Source: Trichodesmium sp050015995 (GTDB taxonomy: Bacteria > Cyanobacteriota > Cyanobacteriia > Cyanobacteriales > Microcoleaceae). From it: a DNA stretch of 64,000 nt. Shown piece by piece: positions 7,957-16,867 of this stretch (positions are counted from its first letter, which is position 1; every line of letters starts with the position of its first letter). Both the position numbers and the translations under genes were made by a program. The notes beneath the pieces were generated by a model that was not told where the DNA came from, made no database searches, and saw only the letters and a list, made by a program, of their open reading frames with translations. The stretch covers positions 9,845 through 73,844 of the forward strand of contig NZ_JBNHEP010000026.1 in NCBI RefSeq assembly GCF_050015995.1. The letters run 5' to 3'.

Positions 7957-9912
7957 TCAACCATTGGGAATATGAGCAGCAATTTTTAAACCTTGTGGGT
8001 TATAAACTTCTAAAGGAACTTTAGCATTATTACTAATAGCTTTTAAAGCAACCTGTAAAGTTTTCAAATGTTTTTCTAGTGCACTACGACTCTTTTTATC
8101 TTTACTACTTTCTACTGCTTTAGCTGTTTTTTTAATTTTATCCACATAGTCAGAAGTTAACCGCACAGTTATTAAATCCTTCGTAACACTATATTGACAA
8201 ATTTTCGGTGTTCCCTTACAAGTCTTACTTAAATCCTGACGAGCTTTCGCTAAAGTTGCTAATAATCTTTCGTTAGTTGCTGCTATTTTTAGAAGAGTAT
8301 TATAAGATTTAATAAGTGGTTTAATTTTAGCATAATAACTAGAATTATTAGGTACTTCTTCAGCAGAATTTAGAGCTTTTTGCCAATATTCTGTTGCCTC
8401 TTTCCAATTAGCCCTCCTTTCAAAAACTTCAGCTTGTTTAGAGTAACGGATAGCTTGGTTATAAGCGTCTTCACCAATTTGTTCTATAATTCTACGTTCC
8501 TCAGCTAATTGAAGTTTTTGTTCATACTGAGGTAGTAAATTTTTTGCTTCTAAATAGGCGGTTGTTTGTGGAGGAATAGTATATACTTGATCCAAGGCAT
8601 CTGCCCAATTTGAATATACATTTTTCCAGCTTTCAGGAAACTGAGCTATTACCTCTCTTGTCTCTGCTAACTGAGCTGATGTTTTAGCAGCCATTAATTT
8701 TTGATTAGCCTCTTCTTCGGTAGTTAATCTTCCTTTAATAGCAACTAAATACTTACGATATTGCTGCAATTTATTTTTAGCAAAAGGATAAGCACTACTA
8801 TCTTCTGGTACTTTTTCTAGGAGAGCGATCGCCTCTTGCCAAAGTGATTGAATTTCTACCCAGTCTTCTGCTGGTAGTGGTAAACCTTTACTATGTTGAG
8901 CTGCTTGTTGACCATTACGCAAAGCTTTTCTAATTGTTTCTAAATGTTCAGTTTCTGTTTGGTAAGTAGACTTTAAATGTTGTGATTCTAAGTAACGTAT
9001 TGACCAAAATGGAATCTTTTCTAAATCTTGAACTGCTGTTTCTAACTTTTCTTGTGCCTGTTTTGGAGCTAAAGAGTTTTTGACATTTTTAATTGTTTCT
9101 AGTGACTGTTGATTTAACTCTTTTGCTGTTGGTATTATCATACATTTTCCAATCACACAGGGTTGAGTTATTGCATAAAAACAGCCTATTAAAATTGCTA
9201 AACTTAAAGTAGCGCTGAGAAATTCTACTTGAGAAAAGGTAGCTAAGTTAACAGTTGATTCTTTTGTTACAGGTGATTTTTGTTCTATATAGTTTCTGGC
9301 TTTTCTTTTGAATTTTTTGGGAGATAGGTCTAATCCTTCCACATCAAAAGGATTATCTAAATCATCCAGTAATTTTGAGGTAATCTTGATTTCTGAGTTT
9401 TGACTTTTCTCTCCAGGAATATTCTTATTTATGATATGAGAATTTGAATCAGATATCCCCTCAGATTTTAATCTAATAGATATTGCTTCTAAATCTTTTA
9501 AATTAAATGGATTATCTAAGGAATCTAATAATTCTGGTGTAATTTTTACTTCAGAAGCTATATTTCCATCTACCCATTTCGGCATAAAAGTTAATGTAGA
9601 TCCTTCTTGCCGACTCTTCGTAAAAAATGAATGATAAGCATAAGGATATATGTGACCGATTACATTTAAGCAAATACCCACTTTTTCTATAGATTCTAAC
9701 TCCTGTTTTTGAACTATACTTTTTAACTCTGCAATTGTTTTTTCTCTATCTATTACTATATTGGCTGGATGTTGACAAACCACCAATAATGTTCCTGCTT
9801 TTAAGTCGCATTGAATTTGACAAACATCATTGGATTTTTTTAAAGATTGCCAGCTTTTTTGTAAATTATGTTCTAATATCTGTGTGTTAATATCTCTAAT
9901 TGCTGTTTTCAT
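7957..9912 (-). CDS. Membrane-anchored helical protein of unknown function (651 aa)
   Basis: I do not recognise a named family. Residues 1-110 form a compact cytoplasmic-looking domain (CDLKAGTLLVVCQHPANIVI..., ICLNVIGHIYPYAYHSFF). Residues 120-195 contain a repeated motif, ITPELLDSLDNPFNLKDLE and ITSKLLDDLDNPFDVEGLD, about 55 residues apart. One transmembrane helix lies near 230-252 (LSATLSLAILIGCFYAITQP). The remainder to ~600 is almost all helical with repeated W-x-A-x-x-x-L-x-x-x-P patterns (EDWVEIQSLWQEAIALLEKVP; ANWKEATEYWQKALNSAEEVP), reminiscent of TPR-like solenoids. The C-terminus may be a small globular module. Architecture suggests a sensor or scaffold with an extracytoplasmic solenoid, which is inference. 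It appears monocistronic. Confidence 0.7.
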   Translation of the reverse strand: MKTAIRDINTQILEHNLQKSWQSLKKSNDVCQIQCDLKAGTLLVVCQHPANIVIDREKTIAELKSIVQKQELESIEKVGICLNVIGHIYPYAYHSFFTKSRQEGSTLTFMPKWVDGNIASEVKITPELLDSLDNPFNLKDLEAISIRLKSEGISDSNSHIINKNIPGEKSQNSEIKITSKLLDDLDNPFDVEGLDLSPKKFKRKARNYIEQKSPVTKESTVNLATFSQVEFLSATLSLAILIGCFYAITQPCVIGKCMIIPTAKELNQQSLETIKNVKNSLAPKQAQEKLETAVQDLEKIPFWSIRYLESQHLKSTYQTETEHLETIRKALRNGQQAAQHSKGLPLPAEDWVEIQSLWQEAIALLEKVPEDSSAYPFAKNKLQQYRKYLVAIKGRLTTEEEANQKLMAAKTSAQLAETREVIAQFPESWKNVYSNWADALDQVYTIPPQTTAYLEAKNLLPQYEQKLQLAEERRIIEQIGEDAYNQAIRYSKQAEVFERRANWKEATEYWQKALNSAEEVPNNSSYYAKIKPLIKSYNTLLKIAATNERLLATLAKARQDLSKTCKGTPKICQYSVTKDLITVRLTSDYVDKIKKTAKAVESSKDKKSRSALEKHLKTLQVALKAISNNAKVPLEVYNPQGLKIAAHIPNG

Positions 9913-10147
9913 TTTTACCTTGATAATTTATTAGTTGATTGACCAATATTTTATTAGTATTTTATAGACTATAGCAGTCCTATACAGGTTGTGTGATTTA
10001 GATTATCTTAAAATACTAAGTCGTTATGACAGGATCGAGTCAAGACATTGATTTTAATGTTATTTTATAAGTTTCTAAGATATCACGACTGATTGAGAGA
10101 CTGTTTTTAACGAAGTCAGAAGTAAGAACTCAGAAGTTGTTTTTGTC

Positions 10148-10305
10148 ATATCAAGTCTGGTAGCATTGGTATTGTAAGGTAAGAGTAAGGAAGAAGGCTT
10201 TAGTTATCTAGAAGAGAGAAGAAGGGTTAAAAGCCAGAAAAAAATTAAATTTCTTGTAGATATTCACACCTGGGTTTACACAAACAATACTAGCGGACAT
10301 GATAT
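10148..10305 (+). mobile_element. ATATCATGTCCG-family MITE, copy 1
   Basis: The 158-bp segment begins ATATCAAGTCTGGTAGCATT and ends GCGGACATGATAT. Its two ends align with the two ends of 63813-64000 in inverted orientation, including GGTAGCAT(T/C)GGTATTGTA just inside one end and the TTTACACAAAC region inside the other. No coding capacity. Confidence 0.7.
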
Positions 10306-10316
10306 AATAGAAATCT

Positions 10317-10382
10317 TGAGCAACCCTCTAAAAACATTTCGCCTTCAAAGATAGGGTTTTAGACCCAATTATTTTGATCGAG
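10317..10382 (-). repeat. Dispersed ~85 bp repeat, inverted partial copy B
   Basis: The reverse complement reads GATCAAAATAATTGGGTC, then a segment ending GGGTTGCTCAA. It matches the first two thirds of 59889-59977 and 496-584. Confidence 0.65.
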
Positions 10383-10955
10383 CAAATATTAAGAAGGTGA
10401 GAAAACTTCTCGGGCGAGGAATTTCATAAATTGTCCTTCTGAAAGAAAAATTTTTGGCGTTTTCGGCTCTCGCCGACATGAAACCCTGCGCAAATATGTC
10501 GCGCAGCATTCCGTAGAAAAACGCAAAGTGGAACAGAGTTTTATAACTTTGCTCTCCTAATCCTAGATCGGTATAGAGCTACCTTAAGATTTTTTTGACA
10601 AATAGTCTCTTAGAACTCCTATATCTCTTTTTCTTCTGTAATTATGTAATTAAATCAACAATCATCTAGTGAAATCATCAATAATTCATTTATTTATAAC
10701 TGTATTTATCATATTTGTTCCATGATTAAAATTCTAGTTACGGTAACATAAACATTGTAGATAGCGGTTCTATGATGAATGAGATACAGTATTTTTTTCT
10801 CTTCTATTTTCCCAATTAAGCTGTTCCCTATTCTCTAAAATCCCAAACTTCTTTGTCTGATATATTTGAGAAATCCTCTATATAGAATCTAAATTAATTT
10901 TAATTTATCTTATTTTCTGCTTCCCTATTCCCCATACTTAAGGATATTTGTCTAG

Positions 10956-11939
10956 CTAGGCTAAACCTAACTCTCGTTTCAAGAGATTAATCGAATCTGT
11001 AACAATATAATTTTCAATACATATAATTTGTGGTGGGCGAATAATATTTTCCCTATTTTTTTGTAATATAGCTTTAACTATATCAAAGCTAAATTTATCA
11101 CAAACAATTATTCTAGCTGACCGCACCATAGCATTAATTTTGTGGGTTTCTGTATCTTGGGCAGTCATAACAATTACATCATTTCCACGCAAACTATGAA
11201 TAATTACTTCTGCTGCTCTTAATAAACCTGAACTGAGACTAACTAAACCACAGTAACTTCCCTTGGGTAATGTATGTAGCAATTGAAATTCTTTACCATA
11301 ATCATATATATCAACTGGTATAACTCGGACAGATTTAGGAGCAGCTATTTCTTCAGCTCGCCCAATAAAATACCGACTTGTTACAACTGTTCCACAAGAT
11401 ACTTGGTCTATAATTTCACCTAGTTCTTCTAAAGGAACTAACTGTACAGAAATATTCAGAGCTTGTTCCAACTCTTGAGCCATTAACTGTCCAATACCAA
11501 GATCATAAGATGGAGCTGTGACTAATACCCTAGCACTACAACGTAATCGCCAGTCAATTTGAATCAAAAACATTTCCCTGGCTTCATTTAAACTACAACC
11601 TTGGGACAGTAATTCATCTAAACTACGCTTGACTATGTTACTAGCATTTGGATATTTCTCGAAAATGGGAGACTTTAACTTTGACACCCATTTATGGCCT
11701 TGAGCTTTCACATATATACCCGAACCTGCTTGAGCTTCTACAAGGCCAGTATCTTCTAGTTGACGATATACCTTACTTATGGTATTGCGATGTAACCCAG
11801 TTTGCATAGCAAGTTGTCTGGTACTAGGTAATCGATGGCCAGGGGGAAACTGTCCGGAGGCGATCGCAAACCGAATTTGATTAAATAATTGGTTTGATGC
11901 GGGAATATCACTATCTGCTTTAATCTGAAAATCAACCAT
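10956..11939 (-). CDS. GntR family transcriptional regulator
   Basis: Residues 1-80 form a classic GntR winged helix: IPASNQLFNQIRFAIASGQF, then PGHRLPSTRQLAMQTGLHRNTISKVYRQLEDTGLVEAQAGSGIYV. The C-terminal part (residues 130-327) is not an aminotransferase domain as in MocR proteins. It looks like a cyanobacterial-specific effector domain with alternating strands and helices (VLVTAPSYDLGIGQLMAQELE; VIVMTAQDTETHKINAMV; AEVIIHSLRGNDV). GntR proteins usually repress a nearby operon until a small ligand binds. No obvious target is adjacent, so its regulon is unknown. The ATG at 11939 starts MVDFQIKADSDIPASNQ, typical for the family. Confidence 0.9.
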   Translation of the reverse strand: MVDFQIKADSDIPASNQLFNQIRFAIASGQFPPGHRLPSTRQLAMQTGLHRNTISKVYRQLEDTGLVEAQAGSGIYVKAQGHKWVSKLKSPIFEKYPNASNIVKRSLDELLSQGCSLNEAREMFLIQIDWRLRCSARVLVTAPSYDLGIGQLMAQELEQALNISVQLVPLEELGEIIDQVSCGTVVTSRYFIGRAEEIAAPKSVRVIPVDIYDYGKEFQLLHTLPKGSYCGLVSLSSGLLRAAEVIIHSLRGNDVIVMTAQDTETHKINAMVRSARIIVCDKFSFDIVKAILQKNRENIIRPPQIICIENYIVTDSINLLKRELGLA

Positions 11940-12849
11940 TACCTAAGCTCCAGTGGATGGCAACAAAAGTCAAAAAATTGTTGCTCAGGAATATATCTAT
12001 GATTATGATATAGATTTGAACTACCCTAACTTCCTAGGTTGAAGTTTGGGCTTTCTGAACTCAAATCTGAACTCACAGGGGAATGTCTCAAGACAGACTT
12101 ACGGCCACCTTTTAGTCTTACTTCCCCTCCTTCAGCAGCAGTCCTTCCAAGACCGATAATTGTCTGATGCCTTCTGCTCTTATATTCTTGCTGGCATTTT
12201 CATCACGGTCATGGTGCATTCCACAACTCAGGCAAGTCCACTCTCTCATATCTAATGGCATTTCTGACATTTAGTAGAGACAATTAGAGCAAGTTTGAGA
12301 ACTAGGAAACCATCTATCAATTTATACTAACAAACCACTTTTTGTTGTTGTTTATAGTCAAGAAAATTGACAAATATTCCCCATCAGACATCAGATATAG
12401 CTTTAGCTAGGTTATGATTACGAACTATACCCTTGAGGTTTAGATTCTCAACAACAACTACTTAATTATCATTGACGATTTTTCTTGATAATTTCTGTAG
12501 AAAGTATTGACGGGAATTACTAATACGTTCGTGAACTCTAGCAACTATCTTGCGTGCTTTTTCTCTTGATTTACTTCCTTTTTTCTTACGAGTTAATTTA
12601 GCTTGTTTTCTAGCTAAATTTTTCTGATGTTTTTTCAGGTTTTTAGGATTAGTATATTTTGAGGTTTTACTACCATCATGGGTAATACAAAAATCTTTTA
12701 ATCCAAGGTCAATACCAACAACTTTACCAGTTAACACAACGTCAGGGTTTTTTTGTTCAGTGTCGAACAACAATGAGGCATAATACTTTCCTGTTGGTGT
12801 TTTAATAATAGTTACAGTTTTTAATTGAGCGTCAAACAATCTATGAATT

Positions 12850-12915
12850 GAGGCTTTAATTACTGAATAATTAATTTAATAATTATTAATTAAATAATTC
12901 ACCCTTTAAAGCCTC
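12850..12915. repeat. Long AT-rich palindrome inside the tnpB relic
   Basis: GAGGCTTTAA (12850) and TTAAAGCCTC (ending 12915) are perfect arms. The 46 bases between are themselves nearly palindromic (GAATAATTAATT ... AATTAAATAATTC). It is located where a stretch of tnpB coding sequence has been replaced, so it may mark an inserted or rearranged segment. Confidence 0.75.
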
Positions 12916-13063
12916 GACTTTCAAGGGTAAAAGGCGGTCGTTTGCGGAGCATGACTTTAGGATGGGATGTCGAGGAAACCTCCCCATATCCAATCACCAA
13001 TGGGAGAAAAGTGCTAGGATATTTCCTGATATTCAATTCCGTTACGGTTTTAACCAGAAGTAA

Positions 13064-13094
13064 TTATCCATTATCCATTATCCATTATCCATTA
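13064..13094. repeat. Heptanucleotide tandem repeat TTATCCA
   Basis: There are 4.4 perfect copies of TTATCCA within the foreign segment of the tnpB relic. It belongs to the general class of 7-bp short tandem repeats seen throughout this window. Confidence 0.9.
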
Positions 13095-13485
13095 ATGAAC
13101 CAGACTTGGGGGACTTTAACTCCATTCTCAAATACTTGAGAGTTTTGAGGATATTGACAGGATTGCTTCCCACGCTCGGACTTGAATCGAGGGTACTTAG
13201 CCCTTTTCTCAAAAAAGTTCTTAAACACCTTGGTTAGGCTTAGTATTGTTGAGTGCAAAACTTGAGAATAACATTCTTTCAACCATGCAGTTTCTTCAGA
13301 CTTTTTGAGCTTTGGCAGAACTTTATTGAGAGCAACTGGCTTAATCCCTTACCTGTCTGTTTATAAGTTTCATTGCACAGGTTTAAGGCATAATTCCACC
13401 ACCATCTAGCGCACCCCATTATTCGACTTAGCTTTTGGGATTGCTCTGATGATTGGTATATTCTGACTTTTATGGCTCTGTACAA

Positions 13486-13846
13486 GGCTTTCAGGAAAAC
13501 TATAGTTAACAGTAGACGATAATATTATAAGTTCTCTCCAAATCCGGAGGCTTCGCGGTTTTATATTTTAGGTAGTCCTGTATAGTAATGGTATTGAGTA
13601 AACTTGGTATAACATCTAGTGTAGTGATAAACTACATACCATCTAAATCTTGAATTAGATTTTAGGTTTAATTGAAAGGGGATTCAACTGAAAGAAGGTT
13701 TGAGCTATAGAGGTGGTAAGTGTTAGATAAACTTTTCTCCTCCAAGACCTAAGACCTAAGACCTAACACATTAAGATATGCCATATAAAACTTACTACCT
13801 AATGCCTACCATCTAAAACGTAACACTTTCAGAGGATAGTGACGAT
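13486..13846. other. Spacer upstream of the dienelactone hydrolase gene
   Basis: No gene was recognised. It contains short AAGACCTAAGACCTAAGACCTAA repeats (13743-13765; again a 7-bp period, GACCTAA) and the region just before the hydrolase start, where GAGGATAGTGACGATATG gives a plausible ribosome-binding site. Confidence 0.5.
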
Positions 13847-14584
13847 ATGACAGAATTAGAAATCCATACAACCAGTATCCAAGTCCCCAATGGAGACCTT
13901 CAAATAGATTCCTATCTCGCACAACCATTAGGAGCTGGTCTATTTCCAGCAGTAGTGGTGGTTCAAGAAATATTTGGGGTTAATAACCATATTCGAGAAG
14001 TAACAGAAAAAATTGCCAAAGAAGGTTATGTGGCGATCGCCCCCTCAATTTACCAACGTCAAGCTCCTGGTTTTGAAGTGGGCTACACTGAGGAGGATTT
14101 AATATTAGGTCGTAAATACAAAGAACAAACCAAAGCTTCAGAACTACTCAGCGATATTCAAGCTACTATTAATTATCTCAAAAGCTTACCTACTGTTAAA
14201 CCAGATCAGTTTGGTTGTATAGGTTTCTGTTTTGGAGGCCATGTTACCTATCTAGCAGCTACTTTGCCAGAAATTCAAGCAACTGCTTCTTTCTATGGAG
14301 CTGGTATTGCCACTGGTACTCCCGGTGGTGGTGAACCTACTATTACTCTGACTCCTAAAATTAGTGGTACGATATATTGCTTCTTTGGCACAGAAGATCC
14401 TTTAATTCCTATAGAACAGGTAGATCAAATAGAGGCAGAATTACAGAAACATCAAATAAAGCATCAAGTATTTCGTTATCCAGCAGACCACGGTTTCTTT
14501 TGTGACCATCGTAGTAGTTACAATGCTCAAGCTGCTGCTGATGCTTGGGTTAAGACAAAGGAACTTTTTAGTCAACAATTGTGA
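13847..14584 (+). CDS. Dienelactone hydrolase family protein
   Basis: The 245-residue alpha/beta hydrolase has the DLH nucleophile motif GFCFGGH with C128 as nucleophile, D184 in GTEDPLIP and H215 in ADHGFFC, the full Cys-Asp-His triad. It also has the conserved early motif VVVVQEIFGVNNHIREV. DLH proper opens dienelactones in chlorocatechol breakdown, but cyanobacterial homologues are widespread with no aromatic pathway nearby, so this is best read as a soluble esterase of unknown natural substrate. There is no signal peptide, so it is cytoplasmic. Start ATG at 13847 lies 10 bases after GAGGATAG. It stands alone, with no operon partners. Confidence 0.93.
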   Translation: MTELEIHTTSIQVPNGDLQIDSYLAQPLGAGLFPAVVVVQEIFGVNNHIREVTEKIAKEGYVAIAPSIYQRQAPGFEVGYTEEDLILGRKYKEQTKASELLSDIQATINYLKSLPTVKPDQFGCIGFCFGGHVTYLAATLPEIQATASFYGAGIATGTPGGGEPTITLTPKISGTIYCFFGTEDPLIPIEQVDQIEAELQKHQIKHQVFRYPADHGFFCDHRSSYNAQAAADAWVKTKELFSQQL

Positions 14585-14880
14585 GCAGGGAGTAGGGAGT
14601 AGAGGAAATAATTGATAATTTCTGTACGATAATTGATTTTATTTTTGATTTTTGGAGAGGTCTATTAGTCTCAAGGAATTCTGAAATTATCAGGACTTAT
14701 GCACCCAAAAAAACCGGGTTTATTGCCCTGATTATTGTTTTTCGCTCTCACGAAATTTTCTCTCATAATCCGGTTGTTGTGTAAATCCTAATTACCTTAC
14801 TTTTAACTTTTGATTTTTAACTTTTGCTATAGGTTATTTTTCTAATACCAAATTCATGCATAGCATAGTTACACTAAAAT
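14585..14880. other. Spacer with partial TAGACATCTCC-family element
   Basis: Bases 14606-14664 (AATTGATAATTTCTGTACGATAATTGATT then GGAGAGGTCTA) match the right half of the TAGACATCTCC element family. Nothing else was recognised. Confidence 0.5.
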
Positions 14881-15075
14881 GATTATAAAAGTGTCAATAA
14901 GTTTGCTGCCGATGTAGAGGGTAAAAATCCAATTATCTCTTGGGGACAAAAAACGACTTATTTTAGTTATAAAACTATTTTTAGTCAATCATGGAAAAGT
15001 TTTACTCTTGAAAAAAATAAATATTATAAATTCTTACCTCCTGACTCGGTACTCCTGAGTTCTGACTCCCAATAA
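14881..15075 (+). pseudogene. Possible gene fragment (64 codons, no start)
   Basis: An open frame without a start codon reads DYKSVNKFAADVEGKNPIIS, then a part containing SYKTIFSQSWKSFTLEKN, ending at TAA 15073-15075. A stop lies two codons upstream. The composition (Trp, Asp, Gly spread through it) looks more like decayed protein than AT-rich noise, but I cannot identify it. Low confidence. Confidence 0.2.
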
Positions 15076-15167
15076 CAGAGTCACTGTAGCAATATTTTAT
15101 GAAATTGGTATAACAATACCCCAGAGATTAGTTATATTTGAGTAGCCTAGTGTTTTTTTTACTGTAT

Positions 15168-16082
15168 ATGAATCCCGAATCAACTAGCTCTCAAGGAAGT
15201 AAACAGTCGTTTTCAATGGACGACTTTGCCAAAGCTCTCGAACAACCTCAGTATAATTATGAATTTCAAAAAGGACAAATAGTTACTGGAAAAGTATATA
15301 GTTATGAATCTGAAGGTGTTTATATTGATATAGGGGGTAAGTCTTTAGCCCTTTTACCTATTCAAGAAGCTTTTTTGGGAGTCACACAAGATTTATCGGA
15401 AGCACTACCACTACAGCTAGAAAGAGAATTTCTAATTATCCGCGAGCAAGATGCAGAGGGTGAAGTGCTTCTTTCTATTAAGCAATTAGAAATTAATCAA
15501 ATCTGGGAGAACTTGGTTGAATTACAAGAAGGTGGTCAGTCTTTCCAAGTTCGAGTAATTGGTACTAATAAAGGTGGGGTGACGGTGGATGTACAATCTT
15601 TGCGGGGTTTCATTCCGCGCTCCCATCTTCTGGCAAAGGATAATTTGGAGTCGTTGATTGACCAAGTATTGACTGTCAATTTTTTAGAATTGGACCAAGA
15701 AAAAAAGAAAATTGTGATGTCTCAGCGTTTGGCCGCTCAATCTGCTGGTTTTAGTAAGTTAATTGTTGGTCAGTTGGTGGAAGGAAAGGTTGCGGGAGTG
15801 AAGCCTTTTGGTGTTTTTGTAGATTTAGAGGGTTTAACTGGTTTGCTGCATATTACCCAAGTTAGTCAAAAACGGGTTGATTCTTTATCAACAATTTTTG
15901 CCCAGGGTAATTTGGTTAAGGCGATGATTGTCGATTTAGATGAAGGGCGAAAACGGATTTCTCTTTCTACTAAGGTATTAGAAAATTATCCAGGGGAAAT
16001 GTTGGAAAAAATTGATGAAGTGATGGAGTCTGCGGATGCTCGTGCAGAAAGGGCAAGAAAGGCTTTACCTCAATTGCAATAA
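15168..16082 (+). CDS. S1 RNA-binding domain protein, Rps1b-like
   Basis: I place the start at ATG 15168 (MNPESTSSQGSKQSF); an upstream TTG at 15138 would add only hydrophobic residues from a T-rich stretch. The 304-residue protein has three S1 (OB-fold) modules: KGQIVTGKVYSYESEGVYIDIGGKS (about residues 36-100), GQSFQVRVIGTNKGGVTVDVQSLRGFIPRSHL (122-190) and GQLVEGKVAGVKPFGVFVDLEGLTGLLHITQVS (202-270). Cyanobacteria carry two short ribosomal S1 homologues, and this length and divergent second domain fit the Rps1b type, which binds mRNA. It is alone in its transcription unit. Confidence in S1 family is high and in Rps1b versus Rps1a is moderate. Confidence 0.88.
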   Translation: MNPESTSSQGSKQSFSMDDFAKALEQPQYNYEFQKGQIVTGKVYSYESEGVYIDIGGKSLALLPIQEAFLGVTQDLSEALPLQLEREFLIIREQDAEGEVLLSIKQLEINQIWENLVELQEGGQSFQVRVIGTNKGGVTVDVQSLRGFIPRSHLLAKDNLESLIDQVLTVNFLELDQEKKKIVMSQRLAAQSAGFSKLIVGQLVEGKVAGVKPFGVFVDLEGLTGLLHITQVSQKRVDSLSTIFAQGNLVKAMIVDLDEGRKRISLSTKVLENYPGEMLEKIDEVMESADARAERARKALPQLQ

Positions 16083-16180
16083 TTTTGGCTTTTAGGTTGA
16101 ATTTTTCTATTACTTATCAGGAAGGCTGAGTAGGTTTTGTAACTTATTCAGCAATTTTTATAGTCGAAATTTTTATCAAC

Positions 16181-16867
16181 ATGAAATGGCAGGAAAAAGA
16201 AGGAATAATTCTTAATTTAATCAAGACAATTTTTCAGCAAATAATTTCAGAAAATCCTACTTTACCTATTAGGGCAGTCTCTAGAGCTGGCGCAGAAATA
16301 AGTGATCTTTTAGAAGACAAATTTGTTGAGATATCCCAGCAGCAAGAAAAAATTATTGAAGTTGCAGGTTCTCCTAAAGGAGCAACTAAAAATCCCTATG
16401 ATATTTATTTTATATATGAGTTTAACAAACAGGAGCAAGAGTTAATTTGGATCGATATCAAAGCCACAAATGCAGCTTACAAAAATAGTAATCCAGATAT
16501 GGGAACTTACAAAAAATTTCTAGATTTTTTTAAGAATGGAAATTATTTTGCTGTATATTGTAAATTGGCTTATATTCAGGATAAAAATGGTCTGAGATTT
16601 GTAGATACTCCTACAGGTCAAATGGTTAATATTTTTCTGTTAAAAGATATTAATTCTTCTTTTAGGATTCAGCCAAATAATCAATTACAAGTTAATTATG
16701 CTGCTTCTCCTCAAAGTCGAAGTTTAACTGAATTTCTTGATTTACTAAAAGAAAAAGTACAAGCTTCTTTAGTCAGAAAGCAGCAAAAGATAGAAAAGGA
16801 AATTAATAAATTAGAATCTGAGTTTGATGATGTCAAACAAGAAGTGAGAAAGACTCTATCTCGCTAA
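16181..16867 (+). CDS. Probable type II restriction endonuclease (PD-(D/E)xK fold)
   Basis: The 228-residue protein has a candidate nuclease core: D74 in NPYDIYFIY, then D92-I-K94 in LIWIDIKAT, the D...(D/E)xK spacing of restriction endonucleases. GxGAEISDLLEDKF-like residues 36-48 could give the helix acid E49. A C-terminal coiled coil (KQQKIEKEINKLESEFDDVKQE) follows. The gene overlaps tail-to-tail by 35 bp with a DNA adenine methyltransferase gene, the arrangement expected of a restriction-modification pair. No recognised family name comes to mind, so the recognition site is unknown. Function is inferred from fold motif plus neighbour. Confidence 0.72.
   Translation: MKWQEKEGIILNLIKTIFQQIISENPTLPIRAVSRAGAEISDLLEDKFVEISQQQEKIIEVAGSPKGATKNPYDIYFIYEFNKQEQELIWIDIKATNAAYKNSNPDMGTYKKFLDFFKNGNYFAVYCKLAYIQDKNGLRFVDTPTGQMVNIFLLKDINSSFRIQPNNQLQVNYAASPQSRSLTEFLDLLKEKVQASLVRKQQKIEKEINKLESEFDDVKQEVRKTLSR

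Larger units (their letters stand above)
9913..10955. other. One-kilobase spacer built of nested dispersed repeats
   Basis: No gene was recognised. It contains an ATATCA...GACATGATAT element (10148-10305), an inverted copy of the ~85 bp repeat (10317-10382), and imperfect outer ends AGAGACTGTTTTTAA (10096) and its inverse ending 10610. Around 10455-10520 a segment with TTTTCGGCTCTCGCCGACATG resembles one at 25190-25215. The remainder to 10955 is plain AT-rich spacer upstream or downstream of leftward genes. Confidence 0.55.
12118..13485 (-). pseudogene. tnpB: Decayed IS605-type tnpB (RNA-guided nuclease-like transposon protein)
   Basis: Pieces of one TnpB appear in order on the minus strand. 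They are an N-terminus MYRAIKVRIYQSSEQSQKLS with WWWNYALNL (13279-13485); a middle part FEKRAKYPRFKSERGKQSCQYPQ (13085-13282); the catalytic-core region VVGIDLGLKDFCITHDG and the helical KKHQKNLARKQAKL (12462-12839); and a zinc-ribbon/C-terminus with REWTCLSCGMHHDRDENASKNI ending LLLKEGK (stop 12118). Frameshifts, stops and about 245 bp of foreign sequence (12840-13084) separate them. The first Asp (GIDLG) and last Asp (RDENAS) of the RuvC triad survive, but no continuous frame exists, so it is inactive. No tnpA is present. Confidence 0.88.

Noticed and set aside
12942..13139. 65-codon plus-strand frame inside the tnpB relic
   Set aside because: It includes the TTATCCA tract (LSIIHYPL) and antisense tnpB sequence; no homology recognised.
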